This document shows, one piece after another, positions 1 through 8,305 of a DNA stretch of 45,758 bases (positions are counted from its first letter, which is position 1; every line of letters starts with the position of its first letter). The stretch spans positions 1 to 45,758 of the forward strand of contig NZ_QKYN01000096.1 of the NCBI RefSeq assembly GCF_003258295.1, written 5' to 3'. The translations under genes were made by a program, and so were the position numbers. A model generated the notes under the pieces. It did not search any database. It had not been told where the DNA came from and saw nothing but the letters and a program-made list of their open reading frames with translations. The stretch is from Streptacidiphilus pinicola. GTDB taxonomy: Bacteria; Actinomycetota; Actinomycetes; Streptomycetales; Streptomycetaceae.

Positions 1-192
1 AGACCATGCGCTCAAGGGTAAGACCCGGTATGAGACCTCGTGTCCAAGGCGCCTCCCAGAGTGCAGGGCAGATTGCCCACGTGTTACTCACCCGTTCGCC
101 ACTGATCCACCCCGAAGGGCTTCACCGTTCGACTTGCATGTGTTAAGCACGCCGCCAGCGTTCGTCCTGAGCCAGGATCAAACTCTCCGTGA
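1..192 (-). rRNA. rrs: 16S ribosomal RNA, 5' end only
   Basis: Read on the minus strand, the sequence begins at about 192 with the near-universal 16S start (GAGTTTGATCCTGGCTCAG), followed by GACGAACGCTGGCGGCGTG and the conserved GGCGAACGGGTGAGTAACAC. The gene runs off the left window edge, so only about the first 190 bases are present. The first 110 bases look like ordinary streptomycete 16S. The helix region near the edge differs from the usual GTCTAATACCGG, reading GTCTCATACCGG, with a GACA loop in the preceding hairpin; compensated pairing appears to be kept. The rRNA operon points away from crr-ptsI. Confidence 0.95.
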
Positions 193-477
193 ATGCTTTG
201 GCCTCTAAATAAGGCACAGTATTCGCGCAGAGCGGCACAGCATCCGCTGGAATGAGCGGACCCGTGCACAGCGTCCTCGCTGAAATTTGTTTCTCAAAAG
301 TAACTGGCGTTGACTTTTGGCACGCTGTTGAGTTCTCAAGGAACGAGGCGTTTTCCGCGCCGTTCTTCAGGGGTTTGTCCCGGACCGCGCCGGGCACAAC
401 GAAGAAGTTACACACCTCCTGGTCACGGAGCAAATCGGCGCTGTTCACCCACATGACGTACAGTCTCCGCAGGCGGT
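193..477 (-). promoter_or_regulatory. rRNA operon leader / upstream region
   Basis: This gene-free stretch upstream of 16S contains, on the minus strand, the segment TTGAGAACTCAACAGCGTGCC (complement of about 319-342). That is the conserved actinobacterial pre-16S leader motif, thought to act in antitermination and processing. The rrn promoters must lie between here and crr, but I could not place convincing -35/-10 pairs. No ORF in this region looks protein-coding. Confidence 0.75.
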
Positions 478-493
478 AGTGGTCTAGACCTCT
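478..493. promoter_or_regulatory. DasR operator (dre site) upstream of crr-ptsI
   Basis: The 16-mer AGTGGTCTAGACCTCT is a near-perfect palindrome around GGTCTAGACC and matches the dre consensus for the GntR-family regulator DasR of streptomycetes, which responds to N-acetylglucosamine metabolites. It sits 116 bases before the crr start, where dre sites are established for the crr-ptsI operon of Streptomyces coelicolor. It also lies in the region shared with the divergent rRNA promoter(s). Confidence 0.85.
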
Positions 494-609
494 CGCCGGA
501 CGGGCGCTCTGCCCGACCTGTCCGTAGTTGACATGATTTAGGCTGATCTCCGACGTGGGCCGACTCGGCCCACGCGCGGGTTTCTGCCACTCGACCAGGA
601 GGCTCAACC

Positions 610-1062
610 ATGACGACGACCGTCACGTCCCCGCTGGCCGGCCGGGCGATCGGGCTCGCGAACGTGCCCGACCCCGTGTTCTCGGGTGCCATGGTCGGTC
701 CGGGCACGGCGATCGACCCGGTGCGGAGCCCCGGTGCCGCGGTCTCCCCCATTGACGGTGTCGTCGTCTCCATGCACCCGCACGCCTTCGTCGTACTGGA
801 CGACGAGGGCCACGGGGTGCTGACCCACCTCGGCATCGACACCGTTCAGCTCAACGGCCAGGGGTTCGAACTGCTCGTCAACAAGGGCGACACCGTCAAG
901 CGCGGTCAGCCGGTCGTCAAGTGGGACCCGGCCGCCGTCGAGGCCGCCGGCAAGTCCCCGATCTGCCCGATCGTGGCCCTGGAGGCGACGGCGGACCAGC
1001 TCTCCGACCTCGCGGAGACCGGTGAGCTCGCGGCGGGCGACGCACTCTTTTCCTGGAAGTAG
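610..1062 (+). CDS. crr: PTS EIIA component (Crr/GlcNAc-type)
   Basis: The 150-residue protein is a single EIIA-Glc domain of full family length. It receives phosphate from HPr and passes it to the EIIB domain of sugar permeases, in actinomycetes mainly N-acetylglucosamine. The fold core THLGIDTVQLNGQGFE carries the expected phosphoryl histidine at about residue 73, with the partner histidine in the HPHAF segment near 58. The start is supported by the GGAGG sequence nine bases upstream. It is followed after 41 bases by ptsI, so the two form an operon of general PTS components behind the dre site at 478-493. Confidence 0.95.
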   Translation: MTTTVTSPLAGRAIGLANVPDPVFSGAMVGPGTAIDPVRSPGAAVSPIDGVVVSMHPHAFVVLDDEGHGVLTHLGIDTVQLNGQGFELLVNKGDTVKRGQPVVKWDPAAVEAAGKSPICPIVALEATADQLSDLAETGELAAGDALFSWK

Positions 1063-1103
1063 CAGCACCCCTTCGACGGAGACTCAAAGCGGAGACCGGT
1101 GAG

Positions 1104-2774
1104 ATGACAGAGACCCTGCAGGGCGTGGGCGTGAGTCACGGCGTGGCGATCGGCCAGGTGCGGCACATGGGTACGGCGGTGCTGGAGCCCGAGGCCAGGC
1201 AGATTCCGGCCGAGGACGCGCCGCGCGAGCAGGCCCGGGCCCGGCAAGCGGTCGACGCCGTGGCGGCGGACCTGCAGGCGCGCGGCAACCTGGCCGGCGG
1301 TGAGGCGCAGGCGGTGCTCGAGGCACAGGCGCTGATGGCGCAGGACCCGGAGCTGATGGCGGACGTCGAGCGGCGGATCAACGTCGGCAGCTCCGCGGAC
1401 CGTGCCGTCTACGACGCGTTCGCCGCCTACCGTGCGCTGCTCGCGGCGGCGGGCGACTACCTCGCCGGGCGCGTCGCTGACCTGGACGACGTGCGGAACC
1501 GCATCGTGGCGCGGCTGATGGGCGTGCCGATGCCGGGCGTGCCGGACAGCGACGAACCCTACGTACTCTTCGCCCGTGATCTGGCTCCGGCCGACACCGC
1601 GCTGCTGGACCCGACCCTGGTGCTCGGCTTCGTGACCGAGGAGGGCGGGCCGACCAGCCACAGTGCGATCCTGGCCCGCGCGCTCGGCGTCCCGGCGGTG
1701 GTGGCGCTCGCGGACGCGACGAAGACGGCCGAGGGCGTGCTGGTGGCGGTCGACGGCAGTACGGGCGCCGTCATCGTGGACCCCCCGCAGTCGACGCAGG
1801 ACGCGCTGCGCGTGGAGGCGGCGGAGCGGAAGGCGGCGCTGGCGGCCTCGACCGGGCCCGGTCGGACCTCGGACGGGCACACGGTGCCGCTGCTGGCGAA
1901 CGTCGGGGGTCCGGCGGACGTGCCGGCCGCGGTGGAGGCGGGCGCCGAGGGTGTCGGCCTGTTCCGCACCGAGTTCCTCTTCTTGGACGACTCGAAGAAG
2001 GCACCGTCCGAGGATGCGCAGGTCGAGGCGTACCGGAAGGTGCTGGAGGCGTTCCCGGAGGGCCGTGTGGTGGTGCGCGTCCTGGACGCGGGCGCCGACA
2101 AGCCGCTGGAGTTCCTGACCCCGGCCGACGAGCCGAACCCGGCGCTGGGTGTGCGCGGACTGCGCTCGCTGCTGGACCACCCGGAGGTGCTGGGCACACA
2201 GCTGCGGGCGCTGGCTCGCGCGGTGGAGGGCCTGCCGGTGCACCTGGAGGTCATGGCGCCGATGGTGGCCGACCGCCAGGACGCCAAGGCGTTCGCCGAC
2301 GCCTGCCGCGAGGCGGGGCTGAAGGCGAAGTTCGGCGCGATGGTGGAGATCCCCTCGGCCGCGCTGCGGGCGCACTCGATCCTCCAGGAGGTCGAGTTCC
2401 TCTCGCTGGGCACCAACGACCTGGCGCAGTACACGTTCGCGGCCGACCGGCAGGTGGGCGCGGTGGCGCGGCTGCAGGATCCGTGGCAGCCGGCGCTGCT
2501 GGACCTGATCGTGATGTCGGCGGAGGCCGCGAAGGCGACGGGCAAGAGCTGCGGAGTCTGCGGCGAGGCGGCGTCCGACCCGGTGCTGGCCTGTGTGCTG
2601 ACGGGGCTCGGTGTGACGAGCCTGTCCATGGGCGCGGCGTCGATCCCGTACGTGCGGGCGAAGCTGGCCAAGGTCACGCTTGCGCAGTGCGTGCGCGCCG
2701 CGGCGGCCGCCCGCGCCACGGACAGCGCGGCCGACGCGCGCGCGGCGGCGAACCAGGTGCTGTCCGGGGAGTGA
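1104..2774 (+). CDS. ptsI: PTS enzyme I (phosphoenolpyruvate-protein phosphotransferase)
   Basis: This 556-residue protein is enzyme I, which takes phosphate from phosphoenolpyruvate and phosphorylates HPr in the cytosol. The N-terminal part binds HPr. The swivelling domain has the phosphohistidine motif GGPTSHSAIL with the histidine at about residue 186. The C-terminal TIM barrel has GVGLFRTEFLF, the LSLGTNDLAQYTFAADR block and the catalytic cysteine in SCGVCGEAASDP. Length and motif order are those of intact enzyme I. It is the second gene of the dre-controlled crr operon; ptsH (HPr) is not in the window. Confidence 0.96.
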   Translation: MTETLQGVGVSHGVAIGQVRHMGTAVLEPEARQIPAEDAPREQARARQAVDAVAADLQARGNLAGGEAQAVLEAQALMAQDPELMADVERRINVGSSADRAVYDAFAAYRALLAAAGDYLAGRVADLDDVRNRIVARLMGVPMPGVPDSDEPYVLFARDLAPADTALLDPTLVLGFVTEEGGPTSHSAILARALGVPAVVALADATKTAEGVLVAVDGSTGAVIVDPPQSTQDALRVEAAERKAALAASTGPGRTSDGHTVPLLANVGGPADVPAAVEAGAEGVGLFRTEFLFLDDSKKAPSEDAQVEAYRKVLEAFPEGRVVVRVLDAGADKPLEFLTPADEPNPALGVRGLRSLLDHPEVLGTQLRALARAVEGLPVHLEVMAPMVADRQDAKAFADACREAGLKAKFGAMVEIPSAALRAHSILQEVEFLSLGTNDLAQYTFAADRQVGAVARLQDPWQPALLDLIVMSAEAAKATGKSCGVCGEAASDPVLACVLTGLGVTSLSMGAASIPYVRAKLAKVTLAQCVRAAAAARATDSAADARAAANQVLSGE

Positions 2775-2782
2775 CCCCGGAG

Positions 2783-3799
2783 CTATCCCTGCGTCGGGCC
2801 CTCGTCTTTCGGGACGGGGGCCTTCGGGACGGGGGCCCGCTTGCTCCTGGCCTCGGTGCTGACGACGAGGCAGACGCCCGCGACGACGATGGCGCCGCCG
2901 AGCGCGATGGACCAGGTGACCGCCTCGGAGAGGATCAGCCAGCCCAGCAGCACGGCCACGACCGGGTTGACGTAGGCGTAGGTGGCGACGAGCGACAGCG
3001 GCGCGTTCTGCAGCAGCCAGGCGAAGGCGCTGAACGCGACGAGCGAGCCGAAGACGACGAGGTAGGCGAGCGCGAGCCAGGAGCTGGTGCTGACGGCGCC
3101 GACGTCGAGGTGCTCGTGGCGGATCAGGCCGAGCAGCAGGTCGACGAGGCCGCCGGCGAGCATCTCGTAGGCGCTGGCGGTGAAGGGGTTGGCCGGCATG
3201 GGCAGCCGGGAGGAGGCGAAGGACCCGAGCGACCAGAGCAGCGACGCGGTCAGCACCAGGACGATGCCGGTGAGCCGGACGCCGCCGGAGGTGCCGGGGA
3301 GGGTCAGCACCGCGAGCCCGCAGAAGCCGAACAGCACGCCCGCGAAGGTCGCCGCGCGTGGCCGGTCGCCGAAGGCGGTGCGCAGCACGATGACCCAGAG
3401 CGGAACGCTGGCGACGAGGAGCGCGGCGAGACCGGACGGGATGCGCGTCTCGGCGAGGACCACGAGCCCGTTGCCGCCGACCAGCAGGAGCAGTCCGACC
3501 AGCACGACGGTCGCGAGCCGGCGGCGGTCGATCTTCAGCGCGGCGGCTCCGGAGCGCCAGGCGACGATCCCGGTGAGCAGCAGCCCGGCGGTGAGGAATC
3601 GGAGCGCGGCGGAGAGGAACGGCGGCATCGTCTCGACGGTGATCCGGATGGCGAGGTAGGTCGATCCCCACACCACGTAGACGATGACCAGGCCGGTCCA
3701 GAGCATGGCCTGCGGCCGACGTTCGCCGGGGTTCGAGGTGTGGGCGGGGGCGGCGGTGGCTCCGGTGCGGGTGGAGGCGGTGGCCGCATCACGCGTCAT
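2783..3799 (-). CDS. EamA/DMT-family exporter
   Basis: The 338-residue product has about ten hydrophobic segments arranged as two EamA repeats, including VWGSTYLAIRITVETMPP in the first repeat and AYVNPVVAVLLGWLILSE in the second, both typical of this drug/metabolite transporter family. The start chosen is the ATG at 3799, because residues encoded further upstream in the open frame are low-complexity and outside the membrane core. It probably exports a small metabolite; the substrate cannot be told. It ends nine bases from ptsI, tail to tail. Its promoter region carries paired palindromes (3873-3916), so it is probably inducible. Confidence 0.85.
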   Translation of the reverse strand: MTRDAATASTRTGATAAPAHTSNPGERRPQAMLWTGLVIVYVVWGSTYLAIRITVETMPPFLSAALRFLTAGLLLTGIVAWRSGAAALKIDRRRLATVVLVGLLLLVGGNGLVVLAETRIPSGLAALLVASVPLWVIVLRTAFGDRPRAATFAGVLFGFCGLAVLTLPGTSGGVRLTGIVLVLTASLLWSLGSFASSRLPMPANPFTASAYEMLAGGLVDLLLGLIRHEHLDVGAVSTSSWLALAYLVVFGSLVAFSAFAWLLQNAPLSLVATYAYVNPVVAVLLGWLILSEAVTWSIALGGAIVVAGVCLVVSTEARSKRAPVPKAPVPKDEGPTQG

Positions 3800-3872
3800 G
3801 TGCGTACCTCTCTGACGGGTCTGTACACCGCATGGTGGCGCAGAGGGGCGTCGCCGCGCTACGGGCAGGACA

Positions 3873-3916
3873 ACGGTGTCTCGTTCAGCGAGACAACTCT
3901 TCTCGGTGAATGAGAC
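3873..3916. promoter_or_regulatory. Paired palindromic operators between EamA gene and methyltransferase
   Basis: TGTCTCG-TTCAG-CGAGACA (3877-3895) is a perfect 7-bp inverted repeat. About ten bases on, TCTCGGTGAATGAGAC (3901-3916) is a second, related site in inverted orientation: both contain GTCTC(G/A)TTCA when read toward each other. The first copy shares the 11-mer ACGGTGTCTCG with two sites in front of the TetR gene at 12072. The arrangement suits a TetR-type repressor acting on one or both divergent genes. Confidence 0.6.
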
Positions 3917-3946
3917 TTGATCTAGCGTCGAGCCGGGAGGTAGAAC

Positions 3947-4756
3947 ATGACCGAGCATCAGAACCACTACACCCATGGCTTCCACGCCTCGGTGCTGCGT
4001 TCGCACCAGTGGCGCACGGTGGAGAACTCGTCCGCGTACCTGCTGCCCGAGCTGAAGCCGGGCCAGGCACTTCTCGACGTCGGCTGCGGGCCGGGCACGA
4101 TCACCGCCGGACTCGCCGAACGCGTCGGCCCCGGGCTGGTGACAGCGGTCGACAACTCCGCGGAGGTGCTGGCGCAGGCGCGCCAAGCCGTGCCGGAGTC
4201 GGCCGGGGTCCGCTTCGAGACGGCCGACGTGCACGCGCTCCCGTTCCCGGACGCGTCCTTCGACGTCGTCCACGCGCATCAGGTGCTGCAGCATGTGGCC
4301 GACCCGGTGGCCGCGCTGCGCGAGATGCACCGTGTCTGCCGTTCCGGCGGCGTCGTCGCGGTACGGGACTCGGACTACGCGGGCTTCACGTGGTACCCCG
4401 CGGTGCCGGCGCTGGACGAGTGGAACGCGTTGTACCACCGCGTCGCCCGCGCGAACGGCGGCGAGCCGGACGCGGGCCGGATGCTGCGCGCCTGGGCGCT
4501 GGCGGCCGGCTTCCCGGCCGAGCGCGTCGAGGCGTCCTCGTCGACGTGGTGCTTCGCCGCGGACGAGGACCGCGGGTGGTGGGGCGGCATGTGGGCCGAA
4601 CGGATCCTCAGCTCCGGGATCGCCGACCAGGCGGTACGGGAAGGCTTCGCCACGCGCGCCGACCTGGACCGGATCAGCGCCGGCTGGCGCGCGTGGGCCG
4701 CGGACGAACGCGGCTGGTTCAGCGTCCTCCACGGCGAGCTCATCTGCCGAGCGTAA
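3947..4756 (+). CDS. SAM-dependent methyltransferase (class I)
   Basis: The 269-residue protein has the class I methyltransferase fold: motif I LLDVGCGPGTITAGLA near residue 45, the acidic strand-2 residue in TAVDNS, DVHALPFPDASFDVVHAHQVLQHV (motif II region) and RVCRSGGVVAVRD after it. It resembles UbiE/COQ5-type methyltransferases and could act on a small molecule; the substrate is unknown. GGGAGGT lies ahead of the ATG. It is divergent from the EamA gene and shares the operator region with it, which suggests a linked modification/export function, but this is inference. Confidence 0.85.
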   Translation: MTEHQNHYTHGFHASVLRSHQWRTVENSSAYLLPELKPGQALLDVGCGPGTITAGLAERVGPGLVTAVDNSAEVLAQARQAVPESAGVRFETADVHALPFPDASFDVVHAHQVLQHVADPVAALREMHRVCRSGGVVAVRDSDYAGFTWYPAVPALDEWNALYHRVARANGGEPDAGRMLRAWALAAGFPAERVEASSSTWCFAADEDRGWWGGMWAERILSSGIADQAVREGFATRADLDRISAGWRAWAADERGWFSVLHGELICRA

Positions 4757-4777
4757 GTGATGCTCCCGCAGGTAGTT

Positions 4778-4812
4778 GCACCTCCCAGGAGCGCGGGGCC
4801 CCTGGGAGGTGC
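4778..4812. terminator. Bidirectional terminator hairpin
   Basis: A perfect 12-bp stem, GCACCTCCCAGG (4778-4789) with CCTGGGAGGTGC (4801-4812), has an 11-base loop and lies between the convergent methyltransferase and acetoacetyl-CoA synthetase genes. There is no long T tract, as is usual in streptomycetes. Confidence 0.8.
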
Positions 4813-4814
4813 GA

Positions 4815-6812
4815 TTAGCCCTCGGTCTTGCGGAACTGCTCGAAGACGCGGAGCGCGTCGGGGTTGTCGATGGAGCCGGGGTTGACCGCCTTCTCGAGGG
4901 GCGTGCCGCCGAGGATCCGCTTGACGGGGACCTCGATGCGCTTGCCGGTGAGGGTGTGCGGGATCGCCGGGACGACGATGATCTCGTCGGGGACGTGGCG
5001 CGGGGACAGCTGCGTCCGCAGGGCGTCGCGGACCGCCGCGCGGAGAGCATCGTCCAGCTCGGCGCCCTCGGCGAGGACGACGAAGAGGGGCATCCAGTAG
5101 CCGCCGTTCGGCTGCTCCAGGCCGATGACGAGGGACTCCTTGATCTGCGGGAGGCGCTCGACCACCTCGTAGATGTCGGAGGAGCCCATCCGGACGCCCT
5201 GGCGGTTCAGCGTGGAGTCGGAGCGGCCGTGGATGACGACGGTGCCGCGCTCGGTGACGGTGATCCAGTCGCCGTGCCGCCAGACGCCCGGGAACATCTC
5301 GAAGTAGCTCTCGCGGTAGCGGACGCCGTCCGGGTCGTTCCAGAAGCCGACCGGCATGGACGGGATCGGCTTGGTGATCACCAGCTCGCCGACCTCGCCG
5401 ACGACGGGCTTGCCGCCGGCGTCCCAGGCCTCCACCGCGGCGCCGAGGCTGGGGGCCTGGATCTCGCCGACGTAGACCGGCAGTGTCGGCGCGCCGCCGA
5501 CGAAGCAGCTGCACACGTCCGTGCCGCCGCTGACGGAGGCCAGCCAGATGTCGGAACTGATCTCGTCGTAGATCCAGCGGAAGCCGTCGGGCGGGAGCGG
5601 GGAGCCGGTGGTGCCGATCGCGCGGAGCCGGGAGAGGTCGAGGTCGGTGCCGGGGTGGGCGTCGCCCTTCTTGCAGGCCATCACGTAGGCGGCGGACGTG
5701 CCGTAGACAGTGACGCCGGTGGCCGCGGCGATGCGCCACTGCGCGTCGGTGGTCGGGTAGCCGGGGCTGCCGTCGTAGGTGACGATGCTCGCGCCCACCA
5801 GCAGGCCGGCGAGCAGGAAGTTCCACATCATCCAGCCGGTGGACGTGTACCAGAAGAAACGGTCCTGCGGCCCGAGGTCGAGATGCAGGCCCGCCTGCTT
5901 GAGGTGCTCGACCGTGATGCCGCCGTGGCTCTGGACGATCGCCTTGGGCAGACCCGTCGTGCCGGAGGAGTACAGCACCCACAGCGGGTGGTCGAACGGC
6001 ACCTGCTCGAAGGAGGGCACGGCCGGTGCGGAGGTCAGCGCGTCCCACTCCAGCGTGCCCGCCGGGGCCCCGCGACCCAGCAGCGGGATGTGGACGACGT
6101 GCCGCAGCGTCGGCAGCTCGCCGCGCAGCTCGGCGACGACCTCCGTGCGGTCGTGCTCCTTGCCGCCGTAGCGGTAGCCGTCGACGGCGAACAGCAGTAC
6201 GGGCTCGATCTGCTGGAACCGGTCCAGCACGCTGCGCGCGCCGAAGTCGGGGGCGCAGGAGGTCCACACCGCGCCGACGGCGGCGGTCGCCAGCATGGCG
6301 ACGGCGGCCTGCGGCACGTTCGGGACGTAGGCACTGACCCGGTCGCCCGGACCGACGCCGAGCCGGCGCAGCTCCGCGGTCAGCGAGCCGACCTGACGGC
6401 GCAGCTCGGACCAGGTGGTGACGCGCGGTTCCGCGGCGCCCTCCTCCATGTGGAGGATCGCCGCGGTGTCGGCGTTCTGCGGGTCCTCACCATGGCGCAG
6501 GATGTGCTGGGCGTAGTTCAGGCGCGCCTCGGGGAACCAGGTGGCGCCGGGCATCGACGCGTCCGCGAGGACGGTGGTCGGCTGCGTGGTGAACCGCACG
6601 TCGAACCACTGGATCAGCGCGCTCCAGAAGTCCTCGAGGTGCTCGACGGACCACCGGTGGAACTGCGCGTACTCGACCTCGGGCTTGCCGTCGGGCAGCG
6701 GCTTGGGCGCGCCGTAGTACTCGGCGGCGAAGCGGTGGAAGGCAGCGAGCCGTGAAGCAGCCGCTCGTGCGGGGTCGGGCTGCCACAGGGGGGTGATCTC
6801 GTCGCTGCTCAT
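4815..6812 (-). CDS. acsA: Acetoacetyl-CoA synthetase (acetoacetate-CoA ligase)
   Basis: The 665-residue enzyme belongs to the adenylate-forming acyl-CoA synthetase family and has the length and N-terminal extension (ARLNYAQHIL) of acetoacetyl-CoA synthetases. It would activate acetoacetate to acetoacetyl-CoA with ATP and CoA. Visible motifs are the phosphate loop YSSGTTGLPKAIVQSHGG near residue 280-298, WRHGDW with the R-rich hinge GRSDSTLNRQGVRMGS, and the catalytic lysine in TGKRIEVPVK near 624. The start is the ATG at 6812; the long open frame upstream is a shadow running into the next gene's territory. It is a single-gene unit. Confidence 0.93.
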   Translation of the reverse strand: MSSDEITPLWQPDPARAAASRLAAFHRFAAEYYGAPKPLPDGKPEVEYAQFHRWSVEHLEDFWSALIQWFDVRFTTQPTTVLADASMPGATWFPEARLNYAQHILRHGEDPQNADTAAILHMEEGAAEPRVTTWSELRRQVGSLTAELRRLGVGPGDRVSAYVPNVPQAAVAMLATAAVGAVWTSCAPDFGARSVLDRFQQIEPVLLFAVDGYRYGGKEHDRTEVVAELRGELPTLRHVVHIPLLGRGAPAGTLEWDALTSAPAVPSFEQVPFDHPLWVLYSSGTTGLPKAIVQSHGGITVEHLKQAGLHLDLGPQDRFFWYTSTGWMMWNFLLAGLLVGASIVTYDGSPGYPTTDAQWRIAAATGVTVYGTSAAYVMACKKGDAHPGTDLDLSRLRAIGTTGSPLPPDGFRWIYDEISSDIWLASVSGGTDVCSCFVGGAPTLPVYVGEIQAPSLGAAVEAWDAGGKPVVGEVGELVITKPIPSMPVGFWNDPDGVRYRESYFEMFPGVWRHGDWITVTERGTVVIHGRSDSTLNRQGVRMGSSDIYEVVERLPQIKESLVIGLEQPNGGYWMPLFVVLAEGAELDDALRAAVRDALRTQLSPRHVPDEIIVVPAIPHTLTGKRIEVPVKRILGGTPLEKAVNPGSIDNPDALRVFEQFRKTEG

Positions 6813-6926
6813 ACGCTGTGCGGGCCTCCGAGCTCGGCGCCCTGCACACCGAGGGGCAGGTGGGAACGCCTGTGCAGAATCTCCCACGAAGGCGGGGCCC
6901 CACGCCAGGCAACCCGGGTTCTCTTT

Positions 6927-6948
6927 GCTCGTGAGATCGGGCACGAGC
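6927..6948. terminator. Short inverted repeat after the AdSS-like gene
   Basis: GCTCGTG (6927-6933) and CACGAGC (6942-6948) form a 7-bp stem immediately beyond the stop codon of the minus-strand AdSS-like gene. It may be a weak terminator or lie in the leader of acsA. Confidence 0.4.
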
Positions 6949-6949
6949 A

Positions 6950-8305
6950 TCATGCATCCTGCACGCTCAGGGTCCCGGGCGCGGCCGCGGCACCGGGTCC
7001 GGCCTGTCCCGCGACGGCCGCGGGCGCCGCCGACGGCCCCGGGCCAGCGTCGGCCGTCCGTGGACCGTTGGAGGTCAGCAGCACCGGCAGGCCCAGCGCG
7101 TCGCCGATCGCCTCGGCCCACTGCGTCGGGCGCTCCAGCCGCGCCGGGCGGGCGCGCAGCAGGTGGTCGGTGAGGCGCTGGCGGCGGTCGAAGTCGCCGG
7201 GCGGCACCGGGGTGAGGTCCCGGATCTCGCCGCCGGCGAAGTCGTAGGCGTCGCACAGCCGCAGGTCCCGCGCGCGGACGGGGGCGTCGAGATGGGTGAC
7301 GGCGAGCGCGTCCGCTCCCCCGCAGGCACGCAGCGCGTAACGGTGGGCGACGGCGTCGAAGTGGCCGCGGCGGAACCGGCCCTGCCAGGGGCCGGTGGTG
7401 TTGTGGGGTTCGGGCAGCTGGGTGTGGAGGGCGGGGTCCTCCGTGACCAGCGGGCCGGGCCCGTGGCGCGTCGTGCAGGTGCGGACGACGCCCAGCCGCA
7501 GCGCGTCGTCGCCGGGCGCGCCGGACTCGTCGAGGAGGGCGACGGCGTTGGCGAACGTCGTGGTGGACCAGGTGGTGTACGGGTGGAAGCCGTGCCACTC
7601 GTCGAGCAGCACGCCTTGGGCTCCCTCGAAGACGACGCGCTCGCGGCGCAGTACGCCGCCGAGGAAGGACTCGTCGGTCAGCCGGACGGCCTGCACGAAC
7701 GCCCGGTAGGCGGGCAGGCAGTCCTCCACCGGCGGCCCCAACCGCTCGGCCGGCAGCCCGAGTTGCGCGGCGAGGCGGTCCCGCAGCCGGGCCAGCCGGC
7801 CGTGCAGGCGCATCGGCACGGCGCAGTCCCCTGCCGTGGGCGCGTCGTCGGGGTGGCGGAGTGCGTAGGCGGCGGTCTCGCCGATGCCCATGCCGCAGGA
7901 ACCGTGCCGACCCGCGCCGCGCGCCTGCTCGCGCAGCCGGTTGGCGCCGGCGTGGTACGGGGTAGTGAGCAGGGCGCGGCGGTCGACGGTCAGCATGCCG
8001 AGGGCGTCGGGCACACCGAGCTCGGCCAAGTGCCGGGCCTCCGCGGAGAGCGCGAGCGGGTCGACGAGCATGAAGCGGGACAGGTGTGTGCGCACGCCCG
8101 GCACGAGGGTGCCGGAGCCGAACTGCGCGAAGGTGTGGTGGCGGCCGTCGTCGGTGACCACGTTGTGGGCCGCCTGCGCACCGCCGTTGAAGCGGACCAC
8201 GGTGGTCGCGCCCATCGTCCGGCACAGGCGGTCCACGGTGGCGCCCTTGCCGGCGTCGCCGAACCCCAGGTCGACGACGACGGCGTGGCGCTGACGGATG
8301 TTCAC
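6950..8305 (-). CDS. Adenylosuccinate synthetase paralogue (PurA-like)
   Basis: The 451-residue protein is homologous to adenylosuccinate synthetase along its length: GFGDAGKGATVD corresponds to the GDEGKGK loop, RFNGGAQAAHNVV to the NAGH region, VVFEGAQGVLLDEWHGFHPY to the FEGAQG block, and GRFRRGHFDAVAHRYALRACG to the GWFDAV block. Key positions differ: the catalytic aspartate is kept, but the loop Glu and second Lys are Ala, and the Asn of NAGH is Gln. It is thus unlikely to be the housekeeping PurA and may condense a different nucleotide or acid. It starts with GTG overlapping the stop of the VWA gene by four bases, implying translational coupling. The last 40 residues are Ala/Pro/Gly-rich. 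Confidence 0.85.
   Translation of the reverse strand: MNIRQRHAVVVDLGFGDAGKGATVDRLCRTMGATTVVRFNGGAQAAHNVVTDDGRHHTFAQFGSGTLVPGVRTHLSRFMLVDPLALSAEARHLAELGVPDALGMLTVDRRALLTTPYHAGANRLREQARGAGRHGSCGMGIGETAAYALRHPDDAPTAGDCAVPMRLHGRLARLRDRLAAQLGLPAERLGPPVEDCLPAYRAFVQAVRLTDESFLGGVLRRERVVFEGAQGVLLDEWHGFHPYTTWSTTTFANAVALLDESGAPGDDALRLGVVRTCTTRHGPGPLVTEDPALHTQLPEPHNTTGPWQGRFRRGHFDAVAHRYALRACGGADALAVTHLDAPVRARDLRLCDAYDFAGGEIRDLTPVPPGDFDRRQRLTDHLLRARPARLERPTQWAEAIGDALGLPVLLTSNGPRTADAGPGPSAAPAAVAGQAGPGAAAAPGTLSVQDA

Noticed and set aside
528..544. TTGACA followed by TAGGCT as a crr promoter
   Set aside because: The two hexamers are only five bases apart, so they cannot serve as a -35/-10 pair together.
906..3671. 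921-codon open frame on the minus strand opposite ptsI
   Set aside because: Arg/Pro/Ala-rich shadow of crr-ptsI and the EamA gene in GC-rich DNA; no recognisable domain.
4776..6755. 659-codon open frame on the plus strand opposite acsA
   Set aside because: Antisense shadow of the clearly conserved acetoacetyl-CoA synthetase; low-complexity Asp/Gly/Val-rich translation.
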